Of a stretch of DNA of 64,000 nucleotides, positions 32,615 through 44,443 are shown piece after piece. Numbering within the stretch: the first letter of the stretch is position 1; every line of letters begins with the position of its first letter. Made by a program: the position numbers and the translations under genes. The notes under the pieces are model-generated. The model saw only the letters and a list, made by a program, of their open reading frames with translations, did not search any database and was not told the origin of the DNA. The DNA comes from Streptococcus cuniculi (GTDB lineage Bacteria > Bacillota > Bacilli > Lactobacillales > Streptococcaceae). The stretch covers positions 1 through 64,000 of the forward strand of contig NZ_MSJM01000008.1 of assembly GCF_001921845.1 (NCBI RefSeq), written 5' to 3'.

Positions 32615-33835
32615 ATGAACAATAAGGAAAACAAGAAATATAGCTTTTCAATACCAGAGTATTCTCTGCCGAGAGAAAATTTATCAGATATTGAAAGAGC
32701 ACCTGGCACGGAACGACAGTATTTGGGGCAGCCGGACATGCTGTTACTAGATGATGATGAGACTTTGATAACTGTTTATCCTATTGGTCATGGTGCTGGT
32801 CCGATAGTGATGAGGATAAGTCGCAATCGTGGACAAACTTGGGAGGAAAAGAAGGATCTTCCTCTTTCGTGGAAGTCCTCATATGAAACTCCTACGCTAT
32901 ATAAATTAGATTTATTGAATGGTCAGACGAAATTAATCATGATCACAGGCCTTCCTGATTGGCATGGAAATAATCAAGGGGGGTGGAGGACTTCTCTATC
33001 TCATGATAAGGGACAAACGTGGGAGGAGTATCGTACCTTTCACCCTACACTTAAGACTGGTGAACAAAACCATTCGTTAGTTGCTATGGCGAGCTTAATT
33101 CAATTAAGGGACGCTAAAGGGAGGAAATTGGATAAATGGATGGGAGTATACCATGATATCCATTTTGTAAATTACAGAACTTATTTGACATTTGATTCAG
33201 AAGGGAATGAACAGTGGTCTACTCCAGAACCGTACTTAGTTCATTACCGGAATCTAGAACAGGAATATCAAATTTGTGAAGTAGGACTATTTCGTTCGCC
33301 AGACGGAAAAAGAATAGTAGGATTAGCTCGGACACAGAGTCATCGTCATGGTTCAGTGATGTTTTATTCTGATGATGAAGGTGATACGTGGACGAAACCT
33401 AAAGAAGTCTCTGCTGCTTTACTGGGAGAGCGACACAAAATCATATATGACCCAAGTAGCCAGCGTTTGCTCATAACATTCCGCGAAATGATATTGGATG
33501 TTAATTGTAGTGGTGAAGTGGAGAATGATGATTGGGTAGCCGGAGATTGGATCGCTTGGATTGGCACCTATGATGATTTAATGAATGGCCATGAGGGGCA
33601 ATACAGGATTAGAATTGCTGAAGATTGGACGAATAGTCCAAAGTCTGGGGATACTGGTTATGCAGGATTAACAGTTACTTCGGACGGTTTGTTCTTACTT
33701 AATTCTTACGGGCATTGGGATAGAGAATTTTCAGCTAATTGGTCTGGAGCAGTTACTCAAGATTTGTCTTATATTAAATTAGCATCTTTTAAGCTAGAAC
33801 AAGTCGATCGAGCATTGGGCTTTGTAAGAAAATAG
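32615..33835 (+). CDS. Asp-box sialidase-like protein without RIP motif
   Basis: A 406-residue beta-propeller protein of the sialidase superfamily. Asp boxes are visible (SRNRGQTWEE, SHDKGQTWEE, SDDEGDTWTK), but the first-triad-Arg motif (R/Y-RIP) of GH33 is absent: the start reads YLGQPDMLLLDDDETLITVYP. It may be a divergent sialidase or belong to another propeller glycosidase family. There is no signal peptide. ATG at 32615 is chosen because GGAAATGG lies before it; an in-frame ATG at 32588 has no site. It lies between the GH123-like and GH2 genes. Confidence 0.65.
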   Translation: MNNKENKKYSFSIPEYSLPRENLSDIERAPGTERQYLGQPDMLLLDDDETLITVYPIGHGAGPIVMRISRNRGQTWEEKKDLPLSWKSSYETPTLYKLDLLNGQTKLIMITGLPDWHGNNQGGWRTSLSHDKGQTWEEYRTFHPTLKTGEQNHSLVAMASLIQLRDAKGRKLDKWMGVYHDIHFVNYRTYLTFDSEGNEQWSTPEPYLVHYRNLEQEYQICEVGLFRSPDGKRIVGLARTQSHRHGSVMFYSDDEGDTWTKPKEVSAALLGERHKIIYDPSSQRLLITFREMILDVNCSGEVENDDWVAGDWIAWIGTYDDLMNGHEGQYRIRIAEDWTNSPKSGDTGYAGLTVTSDGLFLLNSYGHWDREFSANWSGAVTQDLSYIKLASFKLEQVDRALGFVRK

Positions 33836-33967
33836 CTAGCAAAAAGCTGATTGGATAGGTGTAGAAACTGTTTCAAATTCGATGTTAGAGTAGGGATGTG
33901 TTGCAAAATATCCATTTAATGATATTTCAATCACTATGTTTTTAAAGGTTTAATGAATAAATATTAG

Positions 33968-37006
<3,039 letters not shown>

Positions 37007-37058
37007 AGGAGCATGCTTTTCTTCCTTCCTTAATTAACTAAATGAAGAGCCTACTGTA

Positions 37059-37100
37059 AAATTATTCACCAACACGCTCTCGGCCTTACAAGTGACGGAA
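37059..37100 (+). repeat. Right copy of the 42 bp direct repeat (rpiR 3' end)
   Basis: Identical to 30678-30719. It is followed by gatgtagacgaaaatgagatg and TAG, which continues the rpiR reading frame as DVDENEM and stop, and then by a terminator. It marks the right edge of the inserted 6381 bp. Confidence 0.95.
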
Positions 37101-37110
37101 GATGTAGACG

Positions 37111-37144
37111 AAAATGAGATGTAGAGACCTTCTGCTCTCATTTT
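37111..37144 (+). terminator. Terminator of the nan locus
   Basis: AAAATGAGA pairs with TCTCATTTT and is followed by a T-run. It overlaps the predicted original end of rpiR, so it was probably the terminator of the older, shorter operon. Confidence 0.8.
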
Positions 37145-37181
37145 TTTTGTGTTATAATGATAAGAAAGCGATTACAAACGC

Positions 37182-37277
37182 ATAGTCCAATGAATGAACT
37201 TTCAGATAAGGAACGGAAGACGCGGACAGTATGTGAGTACGGCGAGTCGAAAATGACGATGTAGCAAAGTTTATTCA
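37182..37277 (+). repeat. Diverged MITE copy
   Basis: From atagtccaatgaatgaactttcag to caaagtttattca this matches the 106 bp element at 49022-49127, with several changes, and loses the right terminal repeat. It lies between the nan terminator and the HAD gene. Confidence 0.75.
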
Positions 37278-37336
37278 GAAGCAAGACGAGTTAACGATGT
37301 AATAGATTAAAACGAAATGACTATAAGAGGGACAAG

Positions 37337-37999
37337 ATGATTCAAGCGATAATATTTGATATGGATGGAGTGATAGTGGATACGGAGTATATCGACTTTC
37401 AACTTCAGAAAGAATTTGTAAAAAGGATTTCTCCTGTAGCGGGAGCAGTCGATGAAGCCGCGTTTCCAACATTAGTTGGGCGCTCCTATGCCCATTTGGC
37501 ACAGGCCATCAAGGACTTGTCAGGGAGCGATTTGTCCTTGGCCGACATCAGTGACCAGCTAGAGGACTATGCCAAAGAACGCTACCAGCAGTTGGATTAT
37601 CCATCCTTGTTTCGGGCAGATATAGTGGCGATTTTGGACTATGCCAAAGAAAAAGGCATCAAATTAGCAGTTGCTTCGTCCTCACGCAAGGACCATATTG
37701 AGGAAGTGTTAGAAGCCTGTGGTATTTTGTCCTATTTCGACACCTTGGTCAGCGGGGAAGCCTTTACCGAAAGTAAACCCAATCCAGCTATTTATTTGGC
37801 GACCTTGGCTAAGCTCGGTGTGTCCGCCCAAGATGCGGTGGCAATTGAAGATTCTGCCTTTGGAATTGCAGCAGCAAAAGCGGCAGGTCTAGCAGTCATT
37901 GCCTATGAGGAAAGTCGGATGCCGGTGGATCAATCGCAAGCAGACTACCATGAAAAAGATATGCAGAGCATATTGGTGCGCATTAAAGACCTCCATTAA
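37337..37999 (+). CDS. HAD-superfamily hydrolase (beta-phosphoglucomutase-like)
   Basis: A 220-residue phosphatase/mutase with the nucleophile motif DMDGVIVDTE (Asp8, Asp10), motif II VASSSRKDH, and motif III/IV KPNPAIY...EDSAFGIAAAKAAGL. It has a helical cap of the beta-PGM type. The substrate is a small phosphosugar by family; nothing nearby fixes it. GAGGGACAAG precedes the ATG. Confidence 0.9.
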   Translation: MIQAIIFDMDGVIVDTEYIDFQLQKEFVKRISPVAGAVDEAAFPTLVGRSYAHLAQAIKDLSGSDLSLADISDQLEDYAKERYQQLDYPSLFRADIVAILDYAKEKGIKLAVASSSRKDHIEEVLEACGILSYFDTLVSGEAFTESKPNPAIYLATLAKLGVSAQDAVAIEDSAFGIAAAKAAGLAVIAYEESRMPVDQSQADYHEKDMQSILVRIKDLH

Positions 38000-38079
38000 A
38001 GACCCCATCAAGTAGACGAAATAAAGCGGGTATGATATACTAGGGCTACTTTATCAACGACAGATGGGAGGCATGGTGT

Positions 38080-38886
38080 ATGCAAATTGTAAACTGGATA
38101 GTTCGGTATCAGAAGCAGCTGATGGTGGGGTTCTTCTTGTGTTTGGCCTTGATTTCTGTGTGTATCCTAGCGGATTCTCAGTTCATCCTAAAGATGAATG
38201 CCCAGTCAATCTTGTCCTTAGATGAGAAAAAAGAAACGGTTCTGACCTTGACAGCTCTGACGGGGACGACTTCCACAGCTATTACCTTGATTCCTGGGGA
38301 CGTTGGAACTCCTCTAGCGGAAAATATAGCTGACTTGGCAGACTATCTCCTCATCGTATATGCTGGCATTTGGTTGCAAAAATATTTGGTGTCTATTACC
38401 GGTATTGTAGCCTTTAAATGGCTGATTCCAGCGGCCTGTGTCCTGTTTGCAGGGAATGTCTATTTGAAAAAGGATAGGCTTAAGCAGCTGGCAGTGCGTC
38501 TGTCTCTTTTTGCGGCAGTCATTTTGTTTATCATTCCTACGAGTGTCTTTGTGTCAAACAAGATAGAATCCACCTACCAGACCTCGATTAACCAGACTAT
38601 TGAGGCTGCCAAGGAAGTGTCGGAAACGGCATCGGAGCAAAGCGAGAGTTCTCTCTGGGAAAAGGTGACGGGAGCAGCTCAGGGCTTGTTGGAGAAATTT
38701 GAGACAGCCTTTGGCAATATGGTGGATGCGGTAGCTGTGCTGATTGTGACGACTTGTATCATTCCGATATTGGTCTTTGCTTTCTTTATCTGGCTCTGCA
38801 ATATCATCTTTGGAACGCGCCTTGCGCCTGCTGTACCCAAGAAACGGGTGTTAGGAAGTGTGATTCGCAAACGCTCGTCCATGTGA
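38080..38886 (+). CDS. Membrane protein of unknown function
   Basis: A 268-residue protein with an N-terminal membrane segment (about 14-33), a loop, hydrophobic stretches near 85-100, 105-125 and 145-165, a polar stretch rich in Glu and Ser (about 180-200), and a last membrane pair (about 212-240) before a basic tail. I do not recognise the family. A terminator (38912-38937) follows. Confidence 0.7.
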   Translation: MQIVNWIVRYQKQLMVGFFLCLALISVCILADSQFILKMNAQSILSLDEKKETVLTLTALTGTTSTAITLIPGDVGTPLAENIADLADYLLIVYAGIWLQKYLVSITGIVAFKWLIPAACVLFAGNVYLKKDRLKQLAVRLSLFAAVILFIIPTSVFVSNKIESTYQTSINQTIEAAKEVSETASEQSESSLWEKVTGAAQGLLEKFETAFGNMVDAVAVLIVTTCIIPILVFAFFIWLCNIIFGTRLAPAVPKKRVLGSVIRKRSSM

Positions 38887-38911
38887 CGCATCTTTTTTGA
38901 AGAATTGTATG

Positions 38912-38937
38912 AAAAACCGGATTTTCATCTGGTTTTT
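38912..38937 (+). terminator. Terminator
   Basis: AAAAACCGGAT pairs with ATCTGGTTTTT around a four-base loop, followed by more T. Confidence 0.85.
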
Positions 38938-39003
38938 TCTTAGATTCTTTCAATTTTCTGACAAATTATGATAAAATGGAAAAAAAGAGTTTGAGGATAA
39001 AGC

Positions 39004-40488
39004 ATGACATTAGTATATCAATCAACACGCGATGCGAACAATCGAGTAACGGCTAGCCAAGCGATTTTGCAGGGATTGGCAACAGACGGTGGCCTTTTCA
39101 CGCCCCTGACCTATCCCCATCTAACCCTCGACTTTGATCGCTTGAAAGACCTGTCTTATCAGGAAGTGGCCAAGCTGATTTTGGGGGCTTTCTTGGACGA
39201 TTTCACGGCAGAAGAGCTAGACTACTGTATCAACAATGCCTACGATAGCAAGTTTGACGATGCGCGTATTGCGCCCTTGGTCAAGTTAGACGGCCAGTAT
39301 AACTTGGAATTGTTCCACGGCTCCACCATTGCCTTCAAGGACATGGCCTTGTCTATCTTGCCTTACTTGATGACAACTGCTGCTAAAAAACACGGTTTGG
39401 AAAACAAAATCGTCATCTTGACTGCGACGTCAGGCGATACTGGAAAGGCGGCGATGGCTGGTTTTGCTGATGTTCCAGGAACGGAGATTATCGTCTTTTA
39501 TCCAAAAGACGGCGTCAGCAAGGTGCAGGAATTGCAGATGACCACTCAAACTGGCGACAATACGCATGTGGTGGCGATTGACGGGAACTTTGACGATGCG
39601 CAGACCAATGTCAAGGAGATGTTTAATGACGAGGCCTTGCGTGCCAAGTTAGCAGACAAGCAATTGCAGTTTTCATCTGCTAACTCCATGAATATCGGGC
39701 GCCTCGTGCCACAGATTGTCTATTATGTCTATGCTTACGCACAGTTGGTCAAAGCAGGTGAGATTGTAGCAGGAGAGGCGGTCAACTTCACCGTGCCAAC
39801 AGGGAATTTTGGCAATATCTTAGCAGCCTTTTATGCAAAGCAGATTGGCTTGCCAGTTGGAAAACTGATTTGTGCGTCCAACGAAAACAATGTCTTGACA
39901 GACTTCTTTAAGACTAAGGTGTATGACAAGAAACGCGCCTTCAAGGTGACAACGAGCCCGTCCATGGATATTCTGGTTTCGTCCAACTTGGAGCGTTTGA
40001 TTTTCCACCTTTTGGGAAATGATGCCGAAAAAACAGCTGAATTGATGGCCGCCTTGGCGGCAGATGGTCAGTATGAGGTGCAGCCGGTAGAAGCAGAGAT
40101 ATTTGACTGGTTTGTAGCAGAATGTGCGACCGAAGAAGAGACTGCTCTAGAAATCAAACGGATCTATGACAGCTCGCGCTACATCGAAGACCCGCACACA
40201 GCGGTCGCTTCCAGCGTGTACCAAAAATATGTGGCTGAAACAAAAGATGCAACCAAGACTGTGATTGCCTCAACGGCTAGTCCTTATAAGTTCCCAGTCG
40301 TTGCGGTTGAAGCGGTGACAGGCGAGACAGGCTTGAGTGATTTTGCGGCGCTTGCGCAATTGCAGGAATTGTCAGGTGTGGCACTTCCACTAGCAGTGGA
40401 CGGTTTAGAAACAGCTACCGTCCGCCACAAGACAGTTGTTGCGGCGCGTGACATGCAGGCAGAAGTGGAACGCTACCTAGGCCTTTAG
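39004..40488 (+). CDS. thrC: Threonine synthase
   Basis: A 494-residue PLP enzyme that makes threonine from O-phosphohomoserine. The PLP lysine is in HGSTIAFKDMA (about 105-115), the phosphate-binding loop is TATSGDTGKAAMAG, and the long N-terminal domain fits the class with about 500 residues. The start has TTGAGGATAAAGC. It stands alone, with a hairpin (40533-40553) after it. Confidence 0.95.
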   Translation: MTLVYQSTRDANNRVTASQAILQGLATDGGLFTPLTYPHLTLDFDRLKDLSYQEVAKLILGAFLDDFTAEELDYCINNAYDSKFDDARIAPLVKLDGQYNLELFHGSTIAFKDMALSILPYLMTTAAKKHGLENKIVILTATSGDTGKAAMAGFADVPGTEIIVFYPKDGVSKVQELQMTTQTGDNTHVVAIDGNFDDAQTNVKEMFNDEALRAKLADKQLQFSSANSMNIGRLVPQIVYYVYAYAQLVKAGEIVAGEAVNFTVPTGNFGNILAAFYAKQIGLPVGKLICASNENNVLTDFFKTKVYDKKRAFKVTTSPSMDILVSSNLERLIFHLLGNDAEKTAELMAALAADGQYEVQPVEAEIFDWFVAECATEEETALEIKRIYDSSRYIEDPHTAVASSVYQKYVAETKDATKTVIASTASPYKFPVVAVEAVTGETGLSDFAALAQLQELSGVALPLAVDGLETATVRHKTVVAARDMQAEVERYLGL

Positions 40489-40558
40489 GAGATAAAAATC
40501 CGTCACATTTGTCAACGAAGAATAAAAAGGAGGGAGCTTTTTCAAGCTCCTTTATGAT

Positions 40559-41845
40559 ATGGTAGATAATCGAAAAATAATGCAAATTGCGCTGCCAGCC
40601 ATGGCAGAAAATATTTTACAAATGCTCATGGGCATGGTGGATGGTTACCTTGTGGCTAGTCTCGGCTTGGTAGCCATTTCGGGTGTATCAGTTGCGGGCA
40701 ACATCATCGCCATTTATCAAGCGATTTTTATTGCTCTAGGTGCCGCTATTTCAAGTGTTTTAGCACGTAGTATGGGGGCAGGTGATGCGGATTCGCAGTC
40801 CTATCACGCAACAGAAGCTCTGAAAATCACCTTCTTTTTAAGCCTTGTGCTGGGCTTGATTTCTCTCATCTTTGGGCGGGATATGTTGCGCCTACTAGGG
40901 ACAGAGACAGCAGTAGCAGAGGTGGGTGGTCTCTTTTTAGCCATTGTAGGTGGGACCATTGTCCTCTTGGGCCTCATGACGAGTCTTGGTGCCTTGGTGC
41001 GCACGACAGGCAATCCTCGACTGCCCATGTATGTCAGTCTCTTGACCAATCTGCTCAATGCCATTTTCTCCAGCCTCTTTATCTTTGGTCTGCATTGGGG
41101 CATTGTTGGTGTGGCTCTAGGGACTGTTTTGGCACGCTTGGTTGGAGTTCTTGTCTTGTGGAAGTCACTCTCCATTTCCTTTGCTCGACCAAGCTGGGGC
41201 TTGGATAAGGACTTGCTTAGTCTGTCCCTGCCTGCTGCGGGGGAACGCCTCATGATGCGGGCGGGTGATGTGGTCATCATTGCGCTGGTGGTGCGCTTTG
41301 GGACAGAGGCGGTGGCTGGAAATGCCATTGGCGAAGTCCTGACCCAGTTTAACTACATGCCAGCCTTTGGGATTGCCACAGCCACCGTTCTCTTGGTGGC
41401 GCGTAGCTTGGGGCAGGGAAATCAAGAGGCGATTGATCAAACTGCACGAAAGACCTACTGGCTTGCTATCGGCTTGATGTTACCTGTTGCGCTGTTGATG
41501 TTTGCTTTTGGAAGACCCTTAACGTATCTGTATACGCAGGATAGCGGTGCAGTCGCAGCAAGTCTTCTTGTCGTCCTCTTTTCACTCTTGGGGGTGCCTT
41601 TTACAGCTGGGACAGTCATCTACACCGCCGTGTGGCAGGGCTTGGGCAATGGGAAGCTCCCTTTTTATGCGACAACGATGGGCATGTGGGTGATTCGGAT
41701 TGGTCTGGGCTATCTTCTTGGGGTGACTTTGCAGCTCGGACTTCCTGGTATCTGGGCAGGTACGCTCTTGGATAATGCCTTTCGCTGGCTTTTCTTGGGA
41801 ATTCTCTATAAACGTCATAAGAAACAGATTATAGCAAAAACCTAG
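40559..41845 (+). CDS. MATE-family multidrug/toxin exporter
   Basis: A 428-residue membrane protein with about 12 segments in two related halves. Typical phrases are ALPAMAENILQMLMGMVDGYLVASLG at the start and AGERLMMRAGDVVIIALVVRFG at the start of the second half. It exports cationic compounds in exchange for sodium or protons. The ATG has no clear ribosome site because the AAGGAGG upstream is taken up in the thrC hairpin. Confidence 0.9.
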   Translation: MVDNRKIMQIALPAMAENILQMLMGMVDGYLVASLGLVAISGVSVAGNIIAIYQAIFIALGAAISSVLARSMGAGDADSQSYHATEALKITFFLSLVLGLISLIFGRDMLRLLGTETAVAEVGGLFLAIVGGTIVLLGLMTSLGALVRTTGNPRLPMYVSLLTNLLNAIFSSLFIFGLHWGIVGVALGTVLARLVGVLVLWKSLSISFARPSWGLDKDLLSLSLPAAGERLMMRAGDVVIIALVVRFGTEAVAGNAIGEVLTQFNYMPAFGIATATVLLVARSLGQGNQEAIDQTARKTYWLAIGLMLPVALLMFAFGRPLTYLYTQDSGAVAASLLVVLFSLLGVPFTAGTVIYTAVWQGLGNGKLPFYATTMGMWVIRIGLGYLLGVTLQLGLPGIWAGTLLDNAFRWLFLGILYKRHKKQIIAKT

Positions 41846-41860
41846 GCTGACCTAGGTTTT
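41837..41860. terminator. Bidirectional terminator that encodes both stop codons
   Basis: AAAACCTAGG (41837-41846) and CCTAGGTTTT (41851-41860) form a perfect 10 bp stem. Both convergent genes use it for their last codons (Lys-Thr-TAG on each strand). Confidence 0.9.
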
Positions 41861-42688
41861 TATTGCGACCTGCATTTTGATAAACATGTCCCGTTCTTGC
41901 TCGGACAGGTTTGGCTGTTCGTGGATTACTTCACAGATATAGGGACCGACTGGCTTTAGTCCTTTTTCTTGTAGTAGTTTAAAAAAGAGTGGGAGGCGCT
42001 CGACCTCTTCTTCGAAGGAGGTGCAGTAGCTGACAGCATATGGACCAGCCTCTAATGTGACTTCCTTGACAGAAGGGGATTGGAGATAGGGATTATGGAG
42101 GAGGGCAAACTGGGTGGAAATCCAGCGTTGCTGCTTGAAATCCTCTGCCTGCATGAGCGAGCCGACCTTGCCAAAATGTTCATAGAAAGGATTGTAGGAG
42201 AAGATTTCCTGCTTTAAATAACGGAGATGAAGCTCATACTCTTCCTTGGTCATCTGGTAGATATTTTGCGACAAGTCAAAGGTCCAAATTGTCCGTTCAG
42301 GCATTTCCGCTATTTCCAAGACCTTGCTGGTCTTACGCTCTGTATAGAGCAAGGCTCCCGAACGAAAGGCGTCAATTTCTGCAATGCGATGCTCCAAGGC
42401 CTCTTTTTCTCGTAGCAACTCCTGATAGCGTTCTTCAATCAATTGGTGGAGATGCGGGCTACTCTTATCGGACAAAATGTCCTTGATGTCTTCCAGGGAA
42501 AAATCAAGCTGGCGCAGGTACTGAATGGCGTCTACGATGGACGATTGATTGAGGTGGTAGTAGCGGTAATTGGTTTCAGGGTCAATCTGATAGGGATGAA
42601 GCAAGCCGATTTGGTCATAAAAACGCAGGGTGCGGATAGAAATATTGTTGATGTTGGAAAATTCTCCGATGCGTAAAATTTTTTTCAT
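41852..42688 (-). CDS. MerR-family regulator with effector-binding domain
   Basis: A 278-residue BltR-like regulator: N-terminal MerR helix-turn-helix (RIGEFSNINNISIRTLRFYDQIGLL, about 5-29), a coiled-coil dimer helix (about 80-110), and a C-terminal GyrI-like ligand pocket (about 125-278). It is divergent from a dehydrogenase gene whose promoter has a 19 bp spacer with a perfect dyad, the usual target of MerR activators. The ligand is unknown. Confidence 0.88.
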   Translation of the reverse strand: MKKILRIGEFSNINNISIRTLRFYDQIGLLHPYQIDPETNYRYYHLNQSSIVDAIQYLRQLDFSLEDIKDILSDKSSPHLHQLIEERYQELLREKEALEHRIAEIDAFRSGALLYTERKTSKVLEIAEMPERTIWTFDLSQNIYQMTKEEYELHLRYLKQEIFSYNPFYEHFGKVGSLMQAEDFKQQRWISTQFALLHNPYLQSPSVKEVTLEAGPYAVSYCTSFEEEVERLPLFFKLLQEKGLKPVGPYICEVIHEQPNLSEQERDMFIKMQVAIKT

Positions 42689-42706
42689 TTTTTTGCAAAC
42701 TCTCTA

Positions 42707-42737
42707 TTGACTCTCTAGTTACTAGAGACATTATACT
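42707..42737 (+). promoter_or_regulatory. MerR-type promoter of the dehydrogenase gene
   Basis: TTGACT (42707-42712) and TATACT (42732-42737) are 19 bp apart. The spacer carries the 8 bp dyad TCTCTAGT-t-ACTAGAGA (42712-42728). Overlong spacers like this need untwisting by a MerR protein. Confidence 0.85.
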
Positions 42738-42775
42738 ATAATTGTGAAAAAAATAACAATAAAAGGAGAATTCAC

Positions 42776-43810
42776 ATGAGAACTTCTAAAGTACGTGCAG
42801 TCCAATATGGCTGCGGCAAGATGTCAAAAGTGTTGTTCCGCTATCTGGTGGACCATGGGGTAGAAATCGTTGGTGCGATTGACAACAATCCAGCAGTTGT
42901 CGGACAAGATGTCGGTGATTTTGCAGAGTTAGGCTATAAGACAGGGGTCATCATTTCAAACGATGCAGAAGCAGTCTTTTCAAGCTGCGATGCCGATATT
43001 GCCATTGTCACCATTTTCTCTTATATGCCTGAAATGTATAATTTCTATGAAACAGCGATTAAACATGGGGTCAATGTCATTTCAACCTGTGAAGAAGCTA
43101 TCTATCCTTGGACAACCTCTCCGTCAGAAACCAATCGCTTGGATACCTTAGCTAAGGAGCATGGAGTGACCATCATGGGGTCTGGCATGCAGGATATTTA
43201 CTGGATTAATATGCCGTGTCTCATGATGGCGGGTGTCAACAAGATTACTAAAATCAAGGGCGCTGTTAGCTACAATGTGGAAGATTACGGTCTTGCGCTA
43301 GCAGAAGCACATGGTGCGGGCTATGATGTGGAGCGTTTTGAAAAGGAAATAGCCTCTGCCGAGAGCTTCCCATCTTACATGTGGAATGCTGCTGAAGGCA
43401 TTTGTTCAAAAATGAACTGGACCATCAAAGATATTTCCCAAAAGAGCGTGCCTTATATCCTAGATGAGGACATCTATTCTGAAACGCTTGGTCGAACTAT
43501 TCCAGCAGGAGAAGTGACCGGGATGTCTGCAGTAACGACCATCCACACCCATCAAGGCATCGAACTAGAAGTAGAATGTATCGGAAAAGTCTACCGTGCA
43601 GAAGATGGAGATATGTGTGATTTTGAAGTCATCGGCGAGCCTGATTTGATCTTCTCTGTCCATAAGCCTGATACGGTAGCGCATACGTGTGCAACCATTG
43701 TCAACCGAATTCCAACGGTTCTTGATGCACCAGCTGGATTTGTGACCTGTGAAAAAGCACGCGAAGTGGAATACTTGACCTACCCAATGCATACCTATGT
43801 TGGCAAATAA
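42776..43810 (+). CDS. NAD(P)-dependent dehydrogenase related to 2,4-diaminopentanoate dehydrogenase
   Basis: A 344-residue protein with an N-terminal dihydrodipicolinate-reductase-like Rossmann domain ([28 protein letters not shown], about 9-36) and a C-terminal domain resembling 2,4-diaminopentanoate dehydrogenase of the ornithine pathway ([13 protein letters not shown]). The usual pathway partners are absent, so the true substrate is uncertain. AAAGGAG precedes the ATG. Its MerR-controlled promoter suggests induction by its own substrate. Confidence 0.78.
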   Translation: MRTSKVRAVQYGCGKMSKVLFRYLVDHGVEIVGAIDNNPAVVGQDVGDFAELGYKTGVIISNDAEAVFSSCDADIAIVTIFSYMPEMYNFYETAIKHGVNVISTCEEAIYPWTTSPSETNRLDTLAKEHGVTIMGSGMQDIYWINMPCLMMAGVNKITKIKGAVSYNVEDYGLALAEAHGAGYDVERFEKEIASAESFPSYMWNAAEGICSKMNWTIKDISQKSVPYILDEDIYSETLGRTIPAGEVTGMSAVTTIHTHQGIELEVECIGKVYRAEDGDMCDFEVIGEPDLIFSVHKPDTVAHTCATIVNRIPTVLDAPAGFVTCEKAREVEYLTYPMHTYVGK

Positions 43811-43833
43811 ATCGTTTGTCATGAGTGACTAGC

Positions 43834-44018
43834 TTCCACAATTGAGAATTGTGGAAGGTTGGAAATAAGGCTAGCGAAGAATCGTTCGCTAGCCTCTTCT
43901 AATAGGGAGTGGGACAGAAATCGGTAACTCGTAAGAGTTCGATTTCGTAGACCCCGCTTTCTAATTTTTAGGCTCGAGTATTGACAGTCACTCCCCTGAC
44001 TGTCCTCGTGGGGGTTTG
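43834..44018. repeat. Composite 'gggagtgggac' repeat (partial)
   Basis: Contains a ccacaattgagaattgtgg hairpin, a gctagcgaagaatcgttcgctagc hairpin, gggagtgggacagaaatcg and the gtattgacagtcactcccctgactgtc dyad, all shared with the other copies in different order and orientation. Confidence 0.75.
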
Positions 44019-44166
44019 TCCCAAACTCTTCTTCTTTTTGCTCCTATCCGCAAACGTTTGGTTTTTGCCGTGATTTGCTTAGGATTTCTTCATTAAACTA
44101 TACAGACAGGTAGGCTTTGTGCTACAATGGTAGGGATAAATTACAATGAAGCGTGAGGAACGACGG

Positions 44167-44433
44167 ATGAAAGCAATTATTACTGTTGTTGGCAAGGACA
44201 AGACTGGGATTGTGGCAGGGGTATCTGCCAAGATTGCAGAGCTGGGGCTCAATATTGATGATATTTCCCAGACGGTCTTAGATGAATTTTTCACTATGAT
44301 GGCGGTTGTATCAAGTGATGAGAAACAAGACTTTACAGCCTTGCGCAGTGAATTTGATGCCTTTGGTGAGACCTTGAATGTCAAGATTAACATTCAAAGC
44401 GCGGCGATTTTTGAAGCCATGTATAACATCTAA
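44167..44433 (+). CDS. ACT-domain protein
   Basis: An 88-residue single ACT domain ([26 protein letters not shown]). Such proteins bind amino acids and are nearly always encoded just before the UPF0210/PFL-like gene. ATG at 44167 is chosen because GTGAGG lies eight bases before it; an in-frame ATG at 44146 has no site. Confidence 0.9.
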   Translation: MKAIITVVGKDKTGIVAGVSAKIAELGLNIDDISQTVLDEFFTMMAVVSSDEKQDFTALRSEFDAFGETLNVKINIQSAAIFEAMYNI

Positions 44434-44443
44434 GAGGTGGCCT

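Noticed and set aside
44100..44166. Possible riboswitch before the ACT-domain gene
   Set aside because: No recognisable aptamer core was seen; the region is mostly the end of a repeat and a promoter.
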